Source: JBCBKZ01 sp039026975 (GTDB lineage: Bacteria; Bacteroidota; Bacteroidia; J057). From it: a stretch of 5,768 bases of DNA. The DNA lies in the NCBI GenBank assembly GCA_039026975.1, contig JBCCLI010000414.1, positions 1 to 5,768 on the forward strand, given 5' to 3'. The translations under genes were made by a program, and so were the position numbers. Every line of letters starts with the position of its first letter. Positions within the stretch are counted from its first letter, which is position 1. Positions 1 through 5,768 of this stretch are shown in pieces. The notes beneath the pieces are model-generated. The model was not told the DNA's origin. It saw only the letters and a list, made by a program, of their open reading frames with translations, and ran no database searches.

Positions 1-1
1 C

Positions 2-628
2 CAAGCAGGGCTAGATTACAGTAAGCTTAGATTTCCTGACCAAATAGATCCCAGATTAGGATTTGTATTCCCTACTAATGAACCTGGGCCAGCCGGTGGG
101 CTTTCTCTAAATGTTACTCGTCCAGATGTTAATGCAGGGGTAGCCTACTATAATAAATATGCCTGGTTAGGAGTATCTGTTCACCATATCACGGAACCGA
201 TAGAACAGTTCTACACAGGTCAAAGCCTTAATCCTAATATCAATGCTAAGCTACCTAGAAAAATCACCATCACAGGGGGATTAAATATTCCTATTACTGA
301 AAGTAGAAGAGGGAGTAGAGAGGTAAGTATCACGCCTGCTTTCCTGGTTAAGATGCAGGGAGAATTTACACAGGTAGATGGTGGACTATACGTAAATGCT
401 GAGCCTATGGTATTTGGTTTTTGGTATAGACACCAAGACGCAGTCATAGGACTTATAGGTGTGAAGACGGGTCCATTTAGCTTTGGATACTCATATGACT
501 ACACCATTTCTGACCTAACTCAGTCTATTTCAGGAGGGTCACACGAGGTGGCAGTTGTAATGGAATTTGAGACTTATAAAAGAAAAAGAAGATCTAAGCA
601 CAGAAAAATGCCTTGTCCACGTTTCTAG
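2..628 (+). CDS. PorP/SprF-family type IX secretion outer-membrane protein (5' partial)
   Basis: The frame is open from the window edge to a TAG at 626-628, giving 208 visible C-terminal residues; the signal peptide and first strands lie upstream. PorP/SprF proteins usually have roughly 300-340 residues, so about a third is missing. Family hallmarks in order are GVSVHHITEP (about visible residues 58-67), KITITGGLNIPI, GLYVNAEPMVFGFWYRHQDA, IGLIGVKTGPFSFGYSYDYT, the GGSHEV strand and a terminal PCPRF. Alternating aromatic and polar residues fit an outer-membrane beta-barrel. Known members either belong to the T9SS core with PorK/L/M/N (PorP) or help secrete one adhesin such as SprB (SprF). Which applies here cannot be told from the fragment. 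The GldJ-like gene that follows on the same strand supports a T9SS/gliding context. The family call is firm; the exact paralogue is open. Confidence 0.9.
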   Translation, partial: QAGLDYSKLRFPDQIDPRLGFVFPTNEPGPAGGLSLNVTRPDVNAGVAYYNKYAWLGVSVHHITEPIEQFYTGQSLNPNINAKLPRKITITGGLNIPITESRRGSREVSITPAFLVKMQGEFTQVDGGLYVNAEPMVFGFWYRHQDAVIGLIGVKTGPFSFGYSYDYTISDLTQSISGGSHEVAVVMEFETYKRKRRSKHRKMPCPRF

Positions 629-645
629 GACAGTTAGGCACGATC

Positions 646-659
646 TATGCAAATGCATA
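646..659 (+). other. Small AT-rich hairpin after the PorP/SprF gene
   Basis: TATGC (646-650) and GCATA (655-659) pair perfectly around an AAAT loop, 18 nt after the stop codon. No T-run follows directly, so it is not a convincing terminator. The rest of the 629-805 gap is AT-rich. I found no good match to the Bacteroidota promoter pattern (TTTG, about 19 nt, TAnnTTTG), so whether the lipoprotein gene has its own promoter is unresolved. Confidence 0.25.
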
Positions 660-805
660 ACATAGCGTATAAAAATCATAGATTATTTATATTTTTGTAC
701 AAAGTGGCTATATATCGAAACAAAACTACCCGTACTTTTTTAACTTATTGAAATCACAATAACTAAGTATTATCTCTTAGGCGGTAAAGTGTAATTTTGA
801 GAATT

Positions 806-1957
806 ATGAAAACCAAAAGCCTCTTTTTTATCATCCTCCTGGCTGGTAGTGTCCTCGTAAGCTGTAATAACAAAAAGAAGATTAACCGAGTCGGGAAGAG
901 GAGTGGCAAAACCGGAATCAAGTATTCCGAAGAAACCTTCAAGCCCAAAAGCTTTAAGGAACAAGCTCCTGGCCCAGGTCTGGTCATTGTTCCTGGTGGA
1001 ACCTTCATGATGGGAGGTGGAGAAAAAGATATTGAGTATTCTCAGGACAATCGTACTCGTCAGGTGACAGTGCAGTCATTCTACATAGATGAGGTTGAAA
1101 TTTCCAATGTAGACTGGAAAGAATTTCTTGCAGCTCAGGAAGGTGGACAGTCCCGCCAACAGGAACTCTATCCTGATACTGCTGTATGGCTGAGAGACCT
1201 CGCATTTAATGACCCTTATGCTGAGTCATATTTCAGTCATCCTTCCTTTAATATGTATCCAGTTGTAGGTGTTAACTGGCACCAAGCTAATGAGTACTGC
1301 AAGTGGAGAACTGACGCAGTGAATGAGGCTATCTTGGAAAAAGATGAAGAAGCAGTATTATACCCTTCTTATCGGCTACCTACTGAAGCTGAGTGGGAGT
1401 ATGCTGCCAGAGGCCTTCAGGAAAGTGAAGTGTATGCCTGGGAAGGGAAATCTCTCAGAAACAGAAAAGGTCAGTTCAGAGCTAATTTCAAGCGTGGCCG
1501 TGGTGATTACGCAGGTTGGAGAGGGGGTGATAGACGTCATATGACAGATGGATACATGATTACCGCACCCGTCAAAGAATTTATGCCTAATGATTTTGGG
1601 CTATATAACATGTCTGGTAATGTGGCTGAGTGGACACAGGATAACTATCGCGTGCTTTCCTATGAGGACGTGGAAGACTTCAACCCATACCGTCGTAAGG
1701 GTAAAACTGAAATCAGACCTGACCAGTGGTTAGATGATATTACATATGATCCAAAAGAATCACTTCTATTCAATCCAGATCCATTTGCTCCTCAAGGAAA
1801 CGACGGATTTGATAACGTGAAGGTGGTAAGAGGGGGATCATGGGCAGACATTGCTTACTACCTATCTCCCGGAGCGAGAAGGTTCTTCAATGCTGACTCA
1901 TCCAGTGCTACTATCGGTTTCCGTTGTGCTATGATCAAGACCGGAAGTCCTGACTAA
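806..1957 (+). CDS. gldJ: GldJ-like gliding/T9SS lipoprotein with FGE/SUMF1 fold
   Basis: 383 residues from ATG 806. A TTG nine bases upstream (797) is in frame, but ATG puts the positive residues directly before the hydrophobic core of a lipoprotein signal peptide with lipobox LVSC (lipidated Cys20). The mature start CNNKKK lacks the acidic surface-export signal of Bacteroidota, so a periplasm-facing outer-membrane anchor is expected. The FGE/SUMF1 (formylglycine-generating-enzyme) domain spans about 58-376: VIVPGGTFMMGGG (60-72), SFYIDEVEISN (91-101), YPVVGVNWHQANEYCKWRTD (151-170), YRLPTEAEWEYAARG (189-203), ANFKRGRGDY (226-235), GLYNMSGNVAEW (265-276), VRGGSWADIAYY (341-352), IGFRCA (370-375). 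ANFKRGRGDY, the TAPV stretch and WRTDAVNE resemble GldJ more than GldK/PorK, as I recall those families. The cysteines used by true FGE enzymes after the RGGS motif are absent, so a structural rather than catalytic role is likely. It is shorter than F. johnsoniae GldJ (about 560 residues), and no porL/M/N follow. GldK/PorK is the alternative. Confidence 0.8.
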   Translation: MKTKSLFFIILLAGSVLVSCNNKKKINRVGKRSGKTGIKYSEETFKPKSFKEQAPGPGLVIVPGGTFMMGGGEKDIEYSQDNRTRQVTVQSFYIDEVEISNVDWKEFLAAQEGGQSRQQELYPDTAVWLRDLAFNDPYAESYFSHPSFNMYPVVGVNWHQANEYCKWRTDAVNEAILEKDEEAVLYPSYRLPTEAEWEYAARGLQESEVYAWEGKSLRNRKGQFRANFKRGRGDYAGWRGGDRRHMTDGYMITAPVKEFMPNDFGLYNMSGNVAEWTQDNYRVLSYEDVEDFNPYRRKGKTEIRPDQWLDDITYDPKESLLFNPDPFAPQGNDGFDNVKVVRGGSWADIAYYLSPGARRFFNADSSSATIGFRCAMIKTGSPD

Positions 1958-1986
1958 AAGAAGCTTAAGATAATACTGATATATAA

Positions 1987-2015
1987 GGGTTGCCGTAAGG
2001 CAACCCTTTCTTTTT
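1987..2015 (+). terminator. Strong intrinsic terminator after the GldJ-like gene
   Basis: A perfect 8-bp stem (GGGTTGCC 1987-1994, GGCAACCC 1999-2006) encloses a GTAA loop and is followed by a pyrimidine/T run (TTTCTTTTT, 2007-2015). It begins 29 nt after the stop codon. This is a textbook Rho-independent terminator and closes the lipoprotein transcript. Confidence 0.93.
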
Positions 2016-2532
2016 GAACTCTGCAAAGATGCTGGCTCTGTCCAGATTAGCTGGTAAGGATACCTTCCCCTCCCACTCTCCTAACAGGCTCAGCTAGAAC
2101 TTATAGCATTGGGAAGATAACCTGCCTGCAGAGGATGTAATTAAGGTAGCCAACAAGTCTGATAATGGTCCAAAAAGCTTCTAGCCTATGGCTTACATAC
2201 ACATTAAATTCTCACCCATAAACCCTTTTTGTGGACCGGTCTGTCAAAAATAAATCTGCCCTTTCACCTATAATACGAGGTAGGTTCCATGCATAGGCGA
2301 CCTGTATGTAGGAGTTTAGGAGCAGGGCTAACATATGGGGCATTCTTCCAGAATTGAACGAATAGCCAGACATTCCATCCTAACTCAAGTACATAATGAC
2401 GGAAATCAAAACGACTAGTCAGGCATCCTATGGATACACATTATTTCACGTAGGAGAAATTCTATAAGTCTTGATTCTTAGGGGTATAAAGCCAAAAGGT
2501 ATTAGGTAAGTGGCTCAGATTAGGTACTTTCT
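2016..2532. other. About 0.5 kb without a recognisable gene
   Basis: The region lies between two convergent transcripts. I read the forward frames and the reverse complement in part. All are broken by frequent stops and no stretch resembled a family I know. No tRNA-like cloverleaf, tandem repeat or insertion-sequence end was evident. Base composition is not markedly more AT-rich than the genes, unlike the other spacers here, so it may be decayed coding sequence. That is a guess without homology evidence. Confidence 0.5.
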
Positions 2533-2567
2533 AAAATAATGAACCCGACACACTATTGAGGTCGGGT
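2533..2567 (-). terminator. Probable intrinsic terminator of mqnC
   Basis: Read on the minus strand, ACCCGAC and GTCGGGT (2561-2567 with 2543-2549) form a perfect 7-bp GC-rich stem with an 11-nt loop. The stem is followed by the T-rich but interrupted tail TCATTATTTTAG. It starts about 30 nt past the mqnC stop codon. On the plus strand no T-run follows, so it serves the minus-strand gene. The imperfect tail lowers confidence. Confidence 0.65.
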
Positions 2568-2596
2568 CCTTGGCTACTGGAGTAGTCTATTGTTTA

Positions 2597-3736
2597 TTAT
2601 GCAGCCAGTATTTTTCCGCTAAGCACTTCAGGAATAGGCCTGAAATCATATAACTGGTTTCTAAGTCTCGGGGCAAAACCTGCATCTATAATGACCTTTT
2701 GGATGTCTTCAGCACTTAGCCTGTAAGGAGCTCCTGCTGCAGAAACCACATTCTCCTCAATCATAATAGATCCTAAATCATTAGCTCCCCCATGCAGACA
2801 AACCTGGGCTACCTTAGGCCCTACTGTTAACCAGGAAGCTTGAATATTCTCAATATTAGGGAGCATAATACGGCTCATAGCTATCATTCTGATATATTCA
2901 TCTGCACTTACCGTATTTCTGACACCCTTTACCCTATTCAACAAAGTACCATCATCCTGATAGGGCCAGGGAATAAAAGCTTTAAAACCATTAGTACCTT
3001 CAGGTTTCTCCGCCTGAACTGCTCGTATTCTCACTAAATGATCAAAACGCTCCTCAATGGTTTCTATATGACCAAACATCATGGTAGCACTAGTAGTGAG
3101 ATCTATCTGATGCGCCTGACGCATAACCTCTAACCACTCTTCTCCCAGACATTTCCCGTTAGAAATAATCCTTCTCACCCTATCAGCTAAAATCTCAGCT
3201 CCTGCTCCAGGCATGGAATCCATACCAGCAGCTACTAACCGTCTCATTACTTCCTTATAACTGAGGTCTGAAATCTCTGCTATGTGTACGATCTCAGGCG
3301 GTCCCAGGGCATGCAAACGCAACTCTGGAAACCAACTTTTTAGCTTACTGAAGGTCTCCTCATAAAAATCTATCCCAAGTTCAGGATGATGACCTCCTTG
3401 CAGCAGAAACTGATCCCCTCCTAAGGCAAAGGTTTCTCTGGCTTTACGCTGGTAGGTAGCATCATCCGTAATGTAGGACTGGTCCGCAAATTTTTTGTGG
3501 GGAGGCACAAAGAAGTTACAGAACTTACAGTTAGCTACACATACATTGGTGGTATTGACATTGCGGTCTATTTGCCAGGTAACAATGCCATAAGTACTGC
3601 TTTTGTGGAACTTACGCATTTCATTGGCGGTATACATGAGATCTGACGTAGCAGCTCTATGCCACAGAAATATTCCCTCCTCTTCTGTGAGGAATTCCAT
3701 ATCGAGTGCCTTATCCAACAGCGAACCGACCTTCAT
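2597..3736 (-). CDS. mqnC: Cyclic dehypoxanthinyl futalosine synthase (radical SAM), menaquinone synthesis
   Basis: A complete protein of 379 residues. MqnC converts dehypoxanthine futalosine to its cyclic form, a step of the futalosine route to menaquinone, in the cytoplasm, using S-adenosylmethionine and a [4Fe-4S] cluster. The radical-SAM cluster motif is CVANCKFC with Cys66, Cys70 and Cys73 (CX3CX2C). Further family signatures are LQGGHHPELG (112-121), GAGAEIL (177-183), TMMFGHIET (218-226), FIPWPYQ (254-260) and the C-terminal block SIMIEENVVSAAGA (323-336). That last block separates MqnC from its paralogue MqnE. Length matches the family. The ATG at 3734-3736 is the natural start: there is no Shine-Dalgarno, as usual in Bacteroidota, and MKVGSLLDKAL aligns with a typical beginning. 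It is transcribed alone in this window, convergent with the GldJ-like gene and divergent from the HicB-like gene. All key residues are present, so it should be functional. Confidence 0.95.
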   Translation of the reverse strand: MKVGSLLDKALDMEFLTEEEGIFLWHRAATSDLMYTANEMRKFHKSSTYGIVTWQIDRNVNTTNVCVANCKFCNFFVPPHKKFADQSYITDDATYQRKARETFALGGDQFLLQGGHHPELGIDFYEETFSKLKSWFPELRLHALGPPEIVHIAEISDLSYKEVMRRLVAAGMDSMPGAGAEILADRVRRIISNGKCLGEEWLEVMRQAHQIDLTTSATMMFGHIETIEERFDHLVRIRAVQAEKPEGTNGFKAFIPWPYQDDGTLLNRVKGVRNTVSADEYIRMIAMSRIMLPNIENIQASWLTVGPKVAQVCLHGGANDLGSIMIEENVVSAAGAPYRLSAEDIQKVIIDAGFAPRLRNQLYDFRPIPEVLSGKILAA

Positions 3737-3773
3737 ATTGTTAAATTAGCTTAAATATATACGTTAAACTACT

Positions 3774-3804
3774 AATACGTAGTAATCGTTTACAAGTATG
3801 CAAA
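3774..3804 (-). promoter_or_regulatory. Candidate Bacteroidota-type promoter of mqnC
   Basis: On the minus strand a TTTG (complement of 3801-3804) is followed after 19 nt by TACGTATT (complement of 3774-3781), a partial match to the TAnnTTTG -7 box. Spacing fits the Bacteroidota pattern and the distance to the ATG is about 37 nt. The -7 match is only partial (four of six fixed bases), so this is tentative. Confidence 0.25.
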
Positions 3805-3827
3805 ACTTTCAAGAGAAATTGAAAGTT
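3804..3827. repeat. Perfect 9-bp inverted repeat upstream of mqnC
   Basis: AACTTTCAA (3804-3812) and TTGAAAGTT (3819-3827) are exact reverse complements separated by GAGAAA. The element adjoins the candidate -33 box of mqnC. It could be an operator for a dimeric regulator. No T-run follows on either strand that would make it a clear terminator, and no known operator was recognised. Confidence 0.55.
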
Positions 3828-3871
3828 GTGTAAGTTATTATCCTCCTCCGACTGAGATTCCTTCTCCATTA

Positions 3872-3902
3872 AGCCCATAGGGCTGAAATATTGGTAGAAT
3901 AG
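3872..3902 (+). repeat. REP-like unit A (forward)
   Basis: Hairpin AGCCC-ATA-GGGCT (3872-3884), then the tail GAAATATTGGTAGAATAG (3885-3902). The tail matches that of unit D in reverse complement (GTAGAA shared, plus GA(A/T)A near the stem). Confidence 0.65.
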
Positions 3903-3915
3903 CTTAGCCAATTAG

Positions 3916-3940
3916 AAAGCCCTATGAGGGCGAAATCTAT
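3916..3940 (+). repeat. REP-like unit B (forward)
   Basis: Hairpin GCCCT-ATG-AGGGC (3919-3931), then GAAATCTAT, a shortened tail that runs straight into the facing unit C. It is preceded by AAA, forming with unit C the framing AAAGCC/GGCTTT pair. Confidence 0.65.
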
Positions 3941-3969
3941 AAATGCAAATGCCGCCTCTTCGAGGCTTT
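3941..3969 (-). repeat. REP-like unit C (reverse)
   Basis: Hairpin GCCTC-TTC-GAGGC (3954-3966) on the plus strand. Read in reverse complement it is a stem-loop followed by GGCATTTGCATTT, so it faces unit B head to head. The tail is the most divergent of the four. Confidence 0.6.
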
Positions 3970-3983
3970 CCAATTATTTATTA

Positions 3984-4015
3984 AATTTCTACTAAGGTAT
4001 CGCTCCCAAGGAGCT
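3984..4015 (-). repeat. REP-like unit D (reverse), 6 nt before the HicB-like start codon
   Basis: Hairpin GCTCC-CAA-GGAGC (4002-4014). In reverse complement the tail reads GATACCTTAGTAGAAAT, the best match to unit A. It ends 6 nt before ATG 4022, so it lies in the expected leader of that gene. Confidence 0.7.
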
Positions 4016-4021
4016 CTATTC

Positions 4022-4420
4022 ATGAGAAAAACAGAAAACACATACTTGTTTACGGTAGAAAAGACTGACACTGGCTTCTCAGCTTTCGCTGAAGATGCCC
4101 CTGCTCACACTACTGCCAAGAGCAGTCCAGATCTCCTACCCAATATCATGGAAGCTCTTAACCTTTATTTGGAGGAGGAAACTGAATTTGCTGATGCTGA
4201 TAGAGTAAAACTTCAGCTGGACTTTCAACAGTTTTTCCAGTATTATAAAGTACTGAATGCAAGTTATTTAGCACATAGAATAGGCATGAATGAATCTCTA
4301 CTCTCCCAATATGTAAAGGGAGTTAAGGTTCCTTCTGAAAAGCAGCTAGATAGGATTCTCAAAGGAATACATGAAATAGGAAAGGAATTATCTAAGATCC
4401 GTTTAGTAACTACAAAGTAA
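4022..4420 (+). CDS. HicB-like antitoxin-family protein with C-terminal helix-turn-helix, no HicA seen
   Basis: A complete protein of 132 residues. The N-terminal part (about 5-55) has the HicB pattern: a beta-strand YLFTVEKTDTGFSAFAEDAP, a variable segment, then the helix LLPNIMEALNLYLEEE. In HicAB pairs this fold blocks the RNase HicA. The C-terminal part (about 79-125) is an XRE-type helix-turn-helix: ASYLAHRIGMNESLLSQYVK, then PSEKQLDRILKGIHEIGKEL, suited to DNA binding and autoregulation. HicA proteins are about 60-80 residues and normally sit next to hicB. I see none on either side, where there are REP-like repeats upstream and the caspase frame 38 nt downstream. It may therefore be a solitary regulator. 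Co-transcription with the downstream protease gene is plausible from spacing and strand. The start is the first ATG of the frame, just after a REP hairpin. Family call is good; biological role is not established. Confidence 0.8.
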   Translation: MRKTENTYLFTVEKTDTGFSAFAEDAPAHTTAKSSPDLLPNIMEALNLYLEEETEFADADRVKLQLDFQQFFQYYKVLNASYLAHRIGMNESLLSQYVKGVKVPSEKQLDRILKGIHEIGKELSKIRLVTTK

Positions 4421-4458
4421 GATGGTACCCTGAACGCCAAAGAAGTAATCCACACATT

Positions 4459-5768
4459 ATGCCCGACCCACAAAGAGGAGACTAGCTATTTAAGCGACCA
4501 GATTGGCTTTCTGAGGCCAGTTCCGCCAGAGCTTACCATTTCCTGGGTATAGGCATAAATGCGTATCAGCATATTCCTCAACTCTACAATCCTGTCCCGG
4601 ACGTGCAGGCCTTTGCAAATACCCTGGAAGCTTACGGATTTCAGCAGGAGCAGACTACCTTACTACTTGATGAACAAGCTAGCAGGAGCCAAATTCTGAA
4701 AACCCTGAGATCCTTTGCCAAAAAGCTGACCCCACAGGATAACCTGCTCCTGTATTTCGCAGGACATGGCATCATAGATGATATTACGGGAGAAGGATAT
4801 TGGATACCCATGGAGGGGAAGGATGATGACTATTCTACCTATGTCTCCAATGATGAAGTGGTAGACCTGCTCAAGTATTTCAAAGCGCACCACATTCTCC
4901 TTATCATAGATTCCTGTTTTTCTGGCACCTTCTTCCAGCAAACCAGATCTCTTGGAAGCAAGTATGACAGATCTCCTTCCCGTTTTGCGATTAGCTCAGG
5001 TTCTTCAGAAAGCGTACCTGATGGGGCACCTGCAGAGCATAGCCCCTTTGCTAAGCGAGCCTTAGCCTACCTTACTCAGCATGAAGAACCCTATGCCCTG
5101 GTAAGCGAACTCGCTAATTACATCAAACGTGGCAATTTCCACCAGCAACCCCAGGCACATGCTTTAATGATAAACGGACATGAGGAAGGCGAATTTGTCT
5201 TCTTCCGAAAAGGAAGTTTCACACCCCAACCTAAAACCCCTGCTTCTACCATAGATTATGAGCAGGCACTCATTAAGGAACTAGGACTAGACTTCGTGTA
5301 TGTAGAAGGTGGTACCTACAAAAGGGGCAGCAAGGAAGCCGAAAATGAGCAACCCATACATAAGGTTACCTTGGACGACTTTGAGATCAGTAAATATCCG
5401 GTAACACAGGCGCAGTGGCTACATACAATGGGAGAAAATCCCAGCTTTGACAAAGGAGACCCTCAATATCCAGTGGAGTATATTTCCTGGAATGAGGTTC
5501 AGATATTTCTCCAAAAGCTTTCTGAACAGACAGGCCATACATTTCGCTTACCGACTGAAGGGGAATGGGAGTTTACTGCCAGAGGAGGAAAAATTTCTGA
5601 GAGGTTTCCCTACGCAGGTGCAAATGAACTGGATGAAATAGCCTGGTATAGGCTAAATAGTGGACAACATTCTCATCAGGTCGGTCAGAAGGAACCCAAC
5701 GAACTTGGACTATATGACATGAGTGGGTTTATCTGGGAATTTTGCAGCGATAATTATGGCCCCTACCC
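4459..5768 (+). CDS. Caspase-like (C14) protease fused to FGE/SUMF1 domain; in-frame TAG near start, 3' partial
   Basis: After a TAG at 4483-4485 the frame is open for 427 codons to the window edge. The caspase-fold domain (about 4534-5220) starts with YHFLGIGINAYQHIPQL, has the catalytic histidine in LLLYFAGHG (His codon 4765) and the catalytic cysteine in LLIIDSCFSG (Cys codon 4915). It ends near ALMINGHEEGEF. A linker rich in Pro and Thr (about 5221-5253) leads to an FGE/SUMF1 domain: FVYVEGGTYKRGS, HKVTLDDFEISKYPVTQAQW, YPVEYISWNEVQIF, FRLPTEGEWEFTARGG, GLYDMSGFIWEF. The usual GNVWEW motif is altered to GFIWEF. The FGE C-terminus, where catalytic cysteines would lie, is outside the window. 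The proposed start ATG 4459 gives MPDPQRGD and then TAG in the same frame; the next in-frame ATG (4810) falls after the catalytic histidine. The gene may be a recent nonsense mutant, start at a rare codon such as CTG 4543, or contain a sequence error. Caspase-FGE fusions are known in bacteria and are proposed to act in cell death or conflict. Substrate unknown. Confidence 0.8.
4483..4485 (+). other. In-frame amber codon interrupting the caspase-FGE gene
   Basis: The TAG is codon 9 counted from ATG 4459, with LFKRPDWLSEASSARAYHF following in the same frame. TAG ends the PorP/SprF gene at its expected C-terminus (PCPRF), so TAG is read as stop in this genome and genome-wide recoding is unlikely. 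All codons after it, through the window end, are open. Confidence 0.7.

Larger units (their letters stand above)
3872..4015. repeat. Symmetric cluster of four REP-like hairpin units (BIME-like)
   Basis: Four hairpins, each with a perfect 5-bp stem and 3-nt loop, are arranged forward, forward, reverse, reverse. The inner pair is framed by a 12-bp inverted repeat with one mismatch (3910-3921 with 3964-3975). The outer pair carries complementary tails GTAGAA (3894-3899) and TTCTAC (3987-3992). The AGC(C/T)CC hairpin followed by GAAATATTGGTAGAA-like sequence resembles short palindromic repeats I recall scattered between genes in many Bacteroidota. Such units are thought to be moved by REP-associated tyrosine (IS200-like) transposases elsewhere in the genome; none is encoded here. 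Confidence 0.75.

Noticed and set aside
693..705. TTGTACAAAGTGG, identical to the core of an engineered lambda attB2 recombination site
   Set aside because: Only 13 bases match, the flanks differ, and the surroundings are natural Bacteroidota sequence; chance similarity in an AT-rich spacer.
797..805. TTG start for the GldJ-like gene, adding MRI to the N-terminus
   Set aside because: ATG 806 gives a standard lipoprotein signal peptide; the three extra residues add nothing, and TTG is a weaker start.
3872..4015. CRISPR array
   Set aside because: The units are short, differ in stem sequence, alternate in orientation and have no uniform spacers.
4459..4485. MPDPQRGD as a deliberate leader peptide or upstream ORF
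   Set aside because: It is in the same frame as the protease, and no standard restart codon follows for reinitiation, so it looks like the broken N-terminus of the gene itself.
4483..4485. TAG recoded as an amino acid throughout the genome
   Set aside because: TAG ends the PorP/SprF gene exactly at its family-typical C-terminus, so it works as stop here.
4663..4941. Minus-strand ORF opposite the caspase domain
   Set aside because: Antisense shadow of conserved caspase codons; no family resemblance.
5447..5641. Separate small plus-strand ORF inside the caspase-FGE gene
   Set aside because: It overlaps in another frame the strongly supported FGE domain coding sequence and resembles no family.

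Overview
The window looks like chromosomal DNA from a Bacteroidota bacterium, probably of the Cytophagia/Cytophagales type. Three things point there: a PorP/SprF-family outer-membrane protein and a GldJ-like lipoprotein (type IX secretion and gliding machinery found only in this phylum), a futalosine-pathway menaquinone enzyme (MqnC), and a lack of Shine-Dalgarno sequences before the genes. The lineage below phylum is inferred from gene content and was not tested.

Layout. Positions 2-628 (+) are the 3' two thirds of a PorP/SprF-type gene. After a 177-nt gap comes a GldJ-like lipoprotein with an FGE/SUMF1 fold (806-1957, +), closed by a very clear intrinsic terminator (1987-2015). About 0.5 kb without a recognisable gene follows, ending in a hairpin that probably terminates the convergent mqnC gene (2597-3736, -). 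The divergent spacer 3737-4021 holds a perfect 9-bp inverted repeat close upstream of mqnC. It also holds a symmetric cluster of four small REP-like hairpins (3872-4015), each with a 5-bp stem and 3-nt loop, arranged as two forward then two reverse units.

The right-hand part is accessory in character. A small HicB-like protein with a C-terminal helix-turn-helix (4022-4420, +) has no visible HicA toxin partner. It is followed after 38 nt by a long reading frame encoding a caspase-like (C14) protease fused to an FGE/SUMF1 domain, which runs off the window end. The only ATG that could start this frame with the protease intact (4459) is separated from the protease by an in-frame TAG at 4483. No ATG, GTG or TTG lies between that TAG and the catalytic histidine. 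The gene is therefore either freshly broken, started in an unusual way, or affected by a sequence error.

The left half serves OM export/gliding and mqnC serves the respiratory quinone supply; both are core functions. The HicB-HTH plus caspase-FGE pair, next to a REP cluster, is the most likely place for an undescribed regulatory or conflict (cell-death/defence) module, but its role is inference only.
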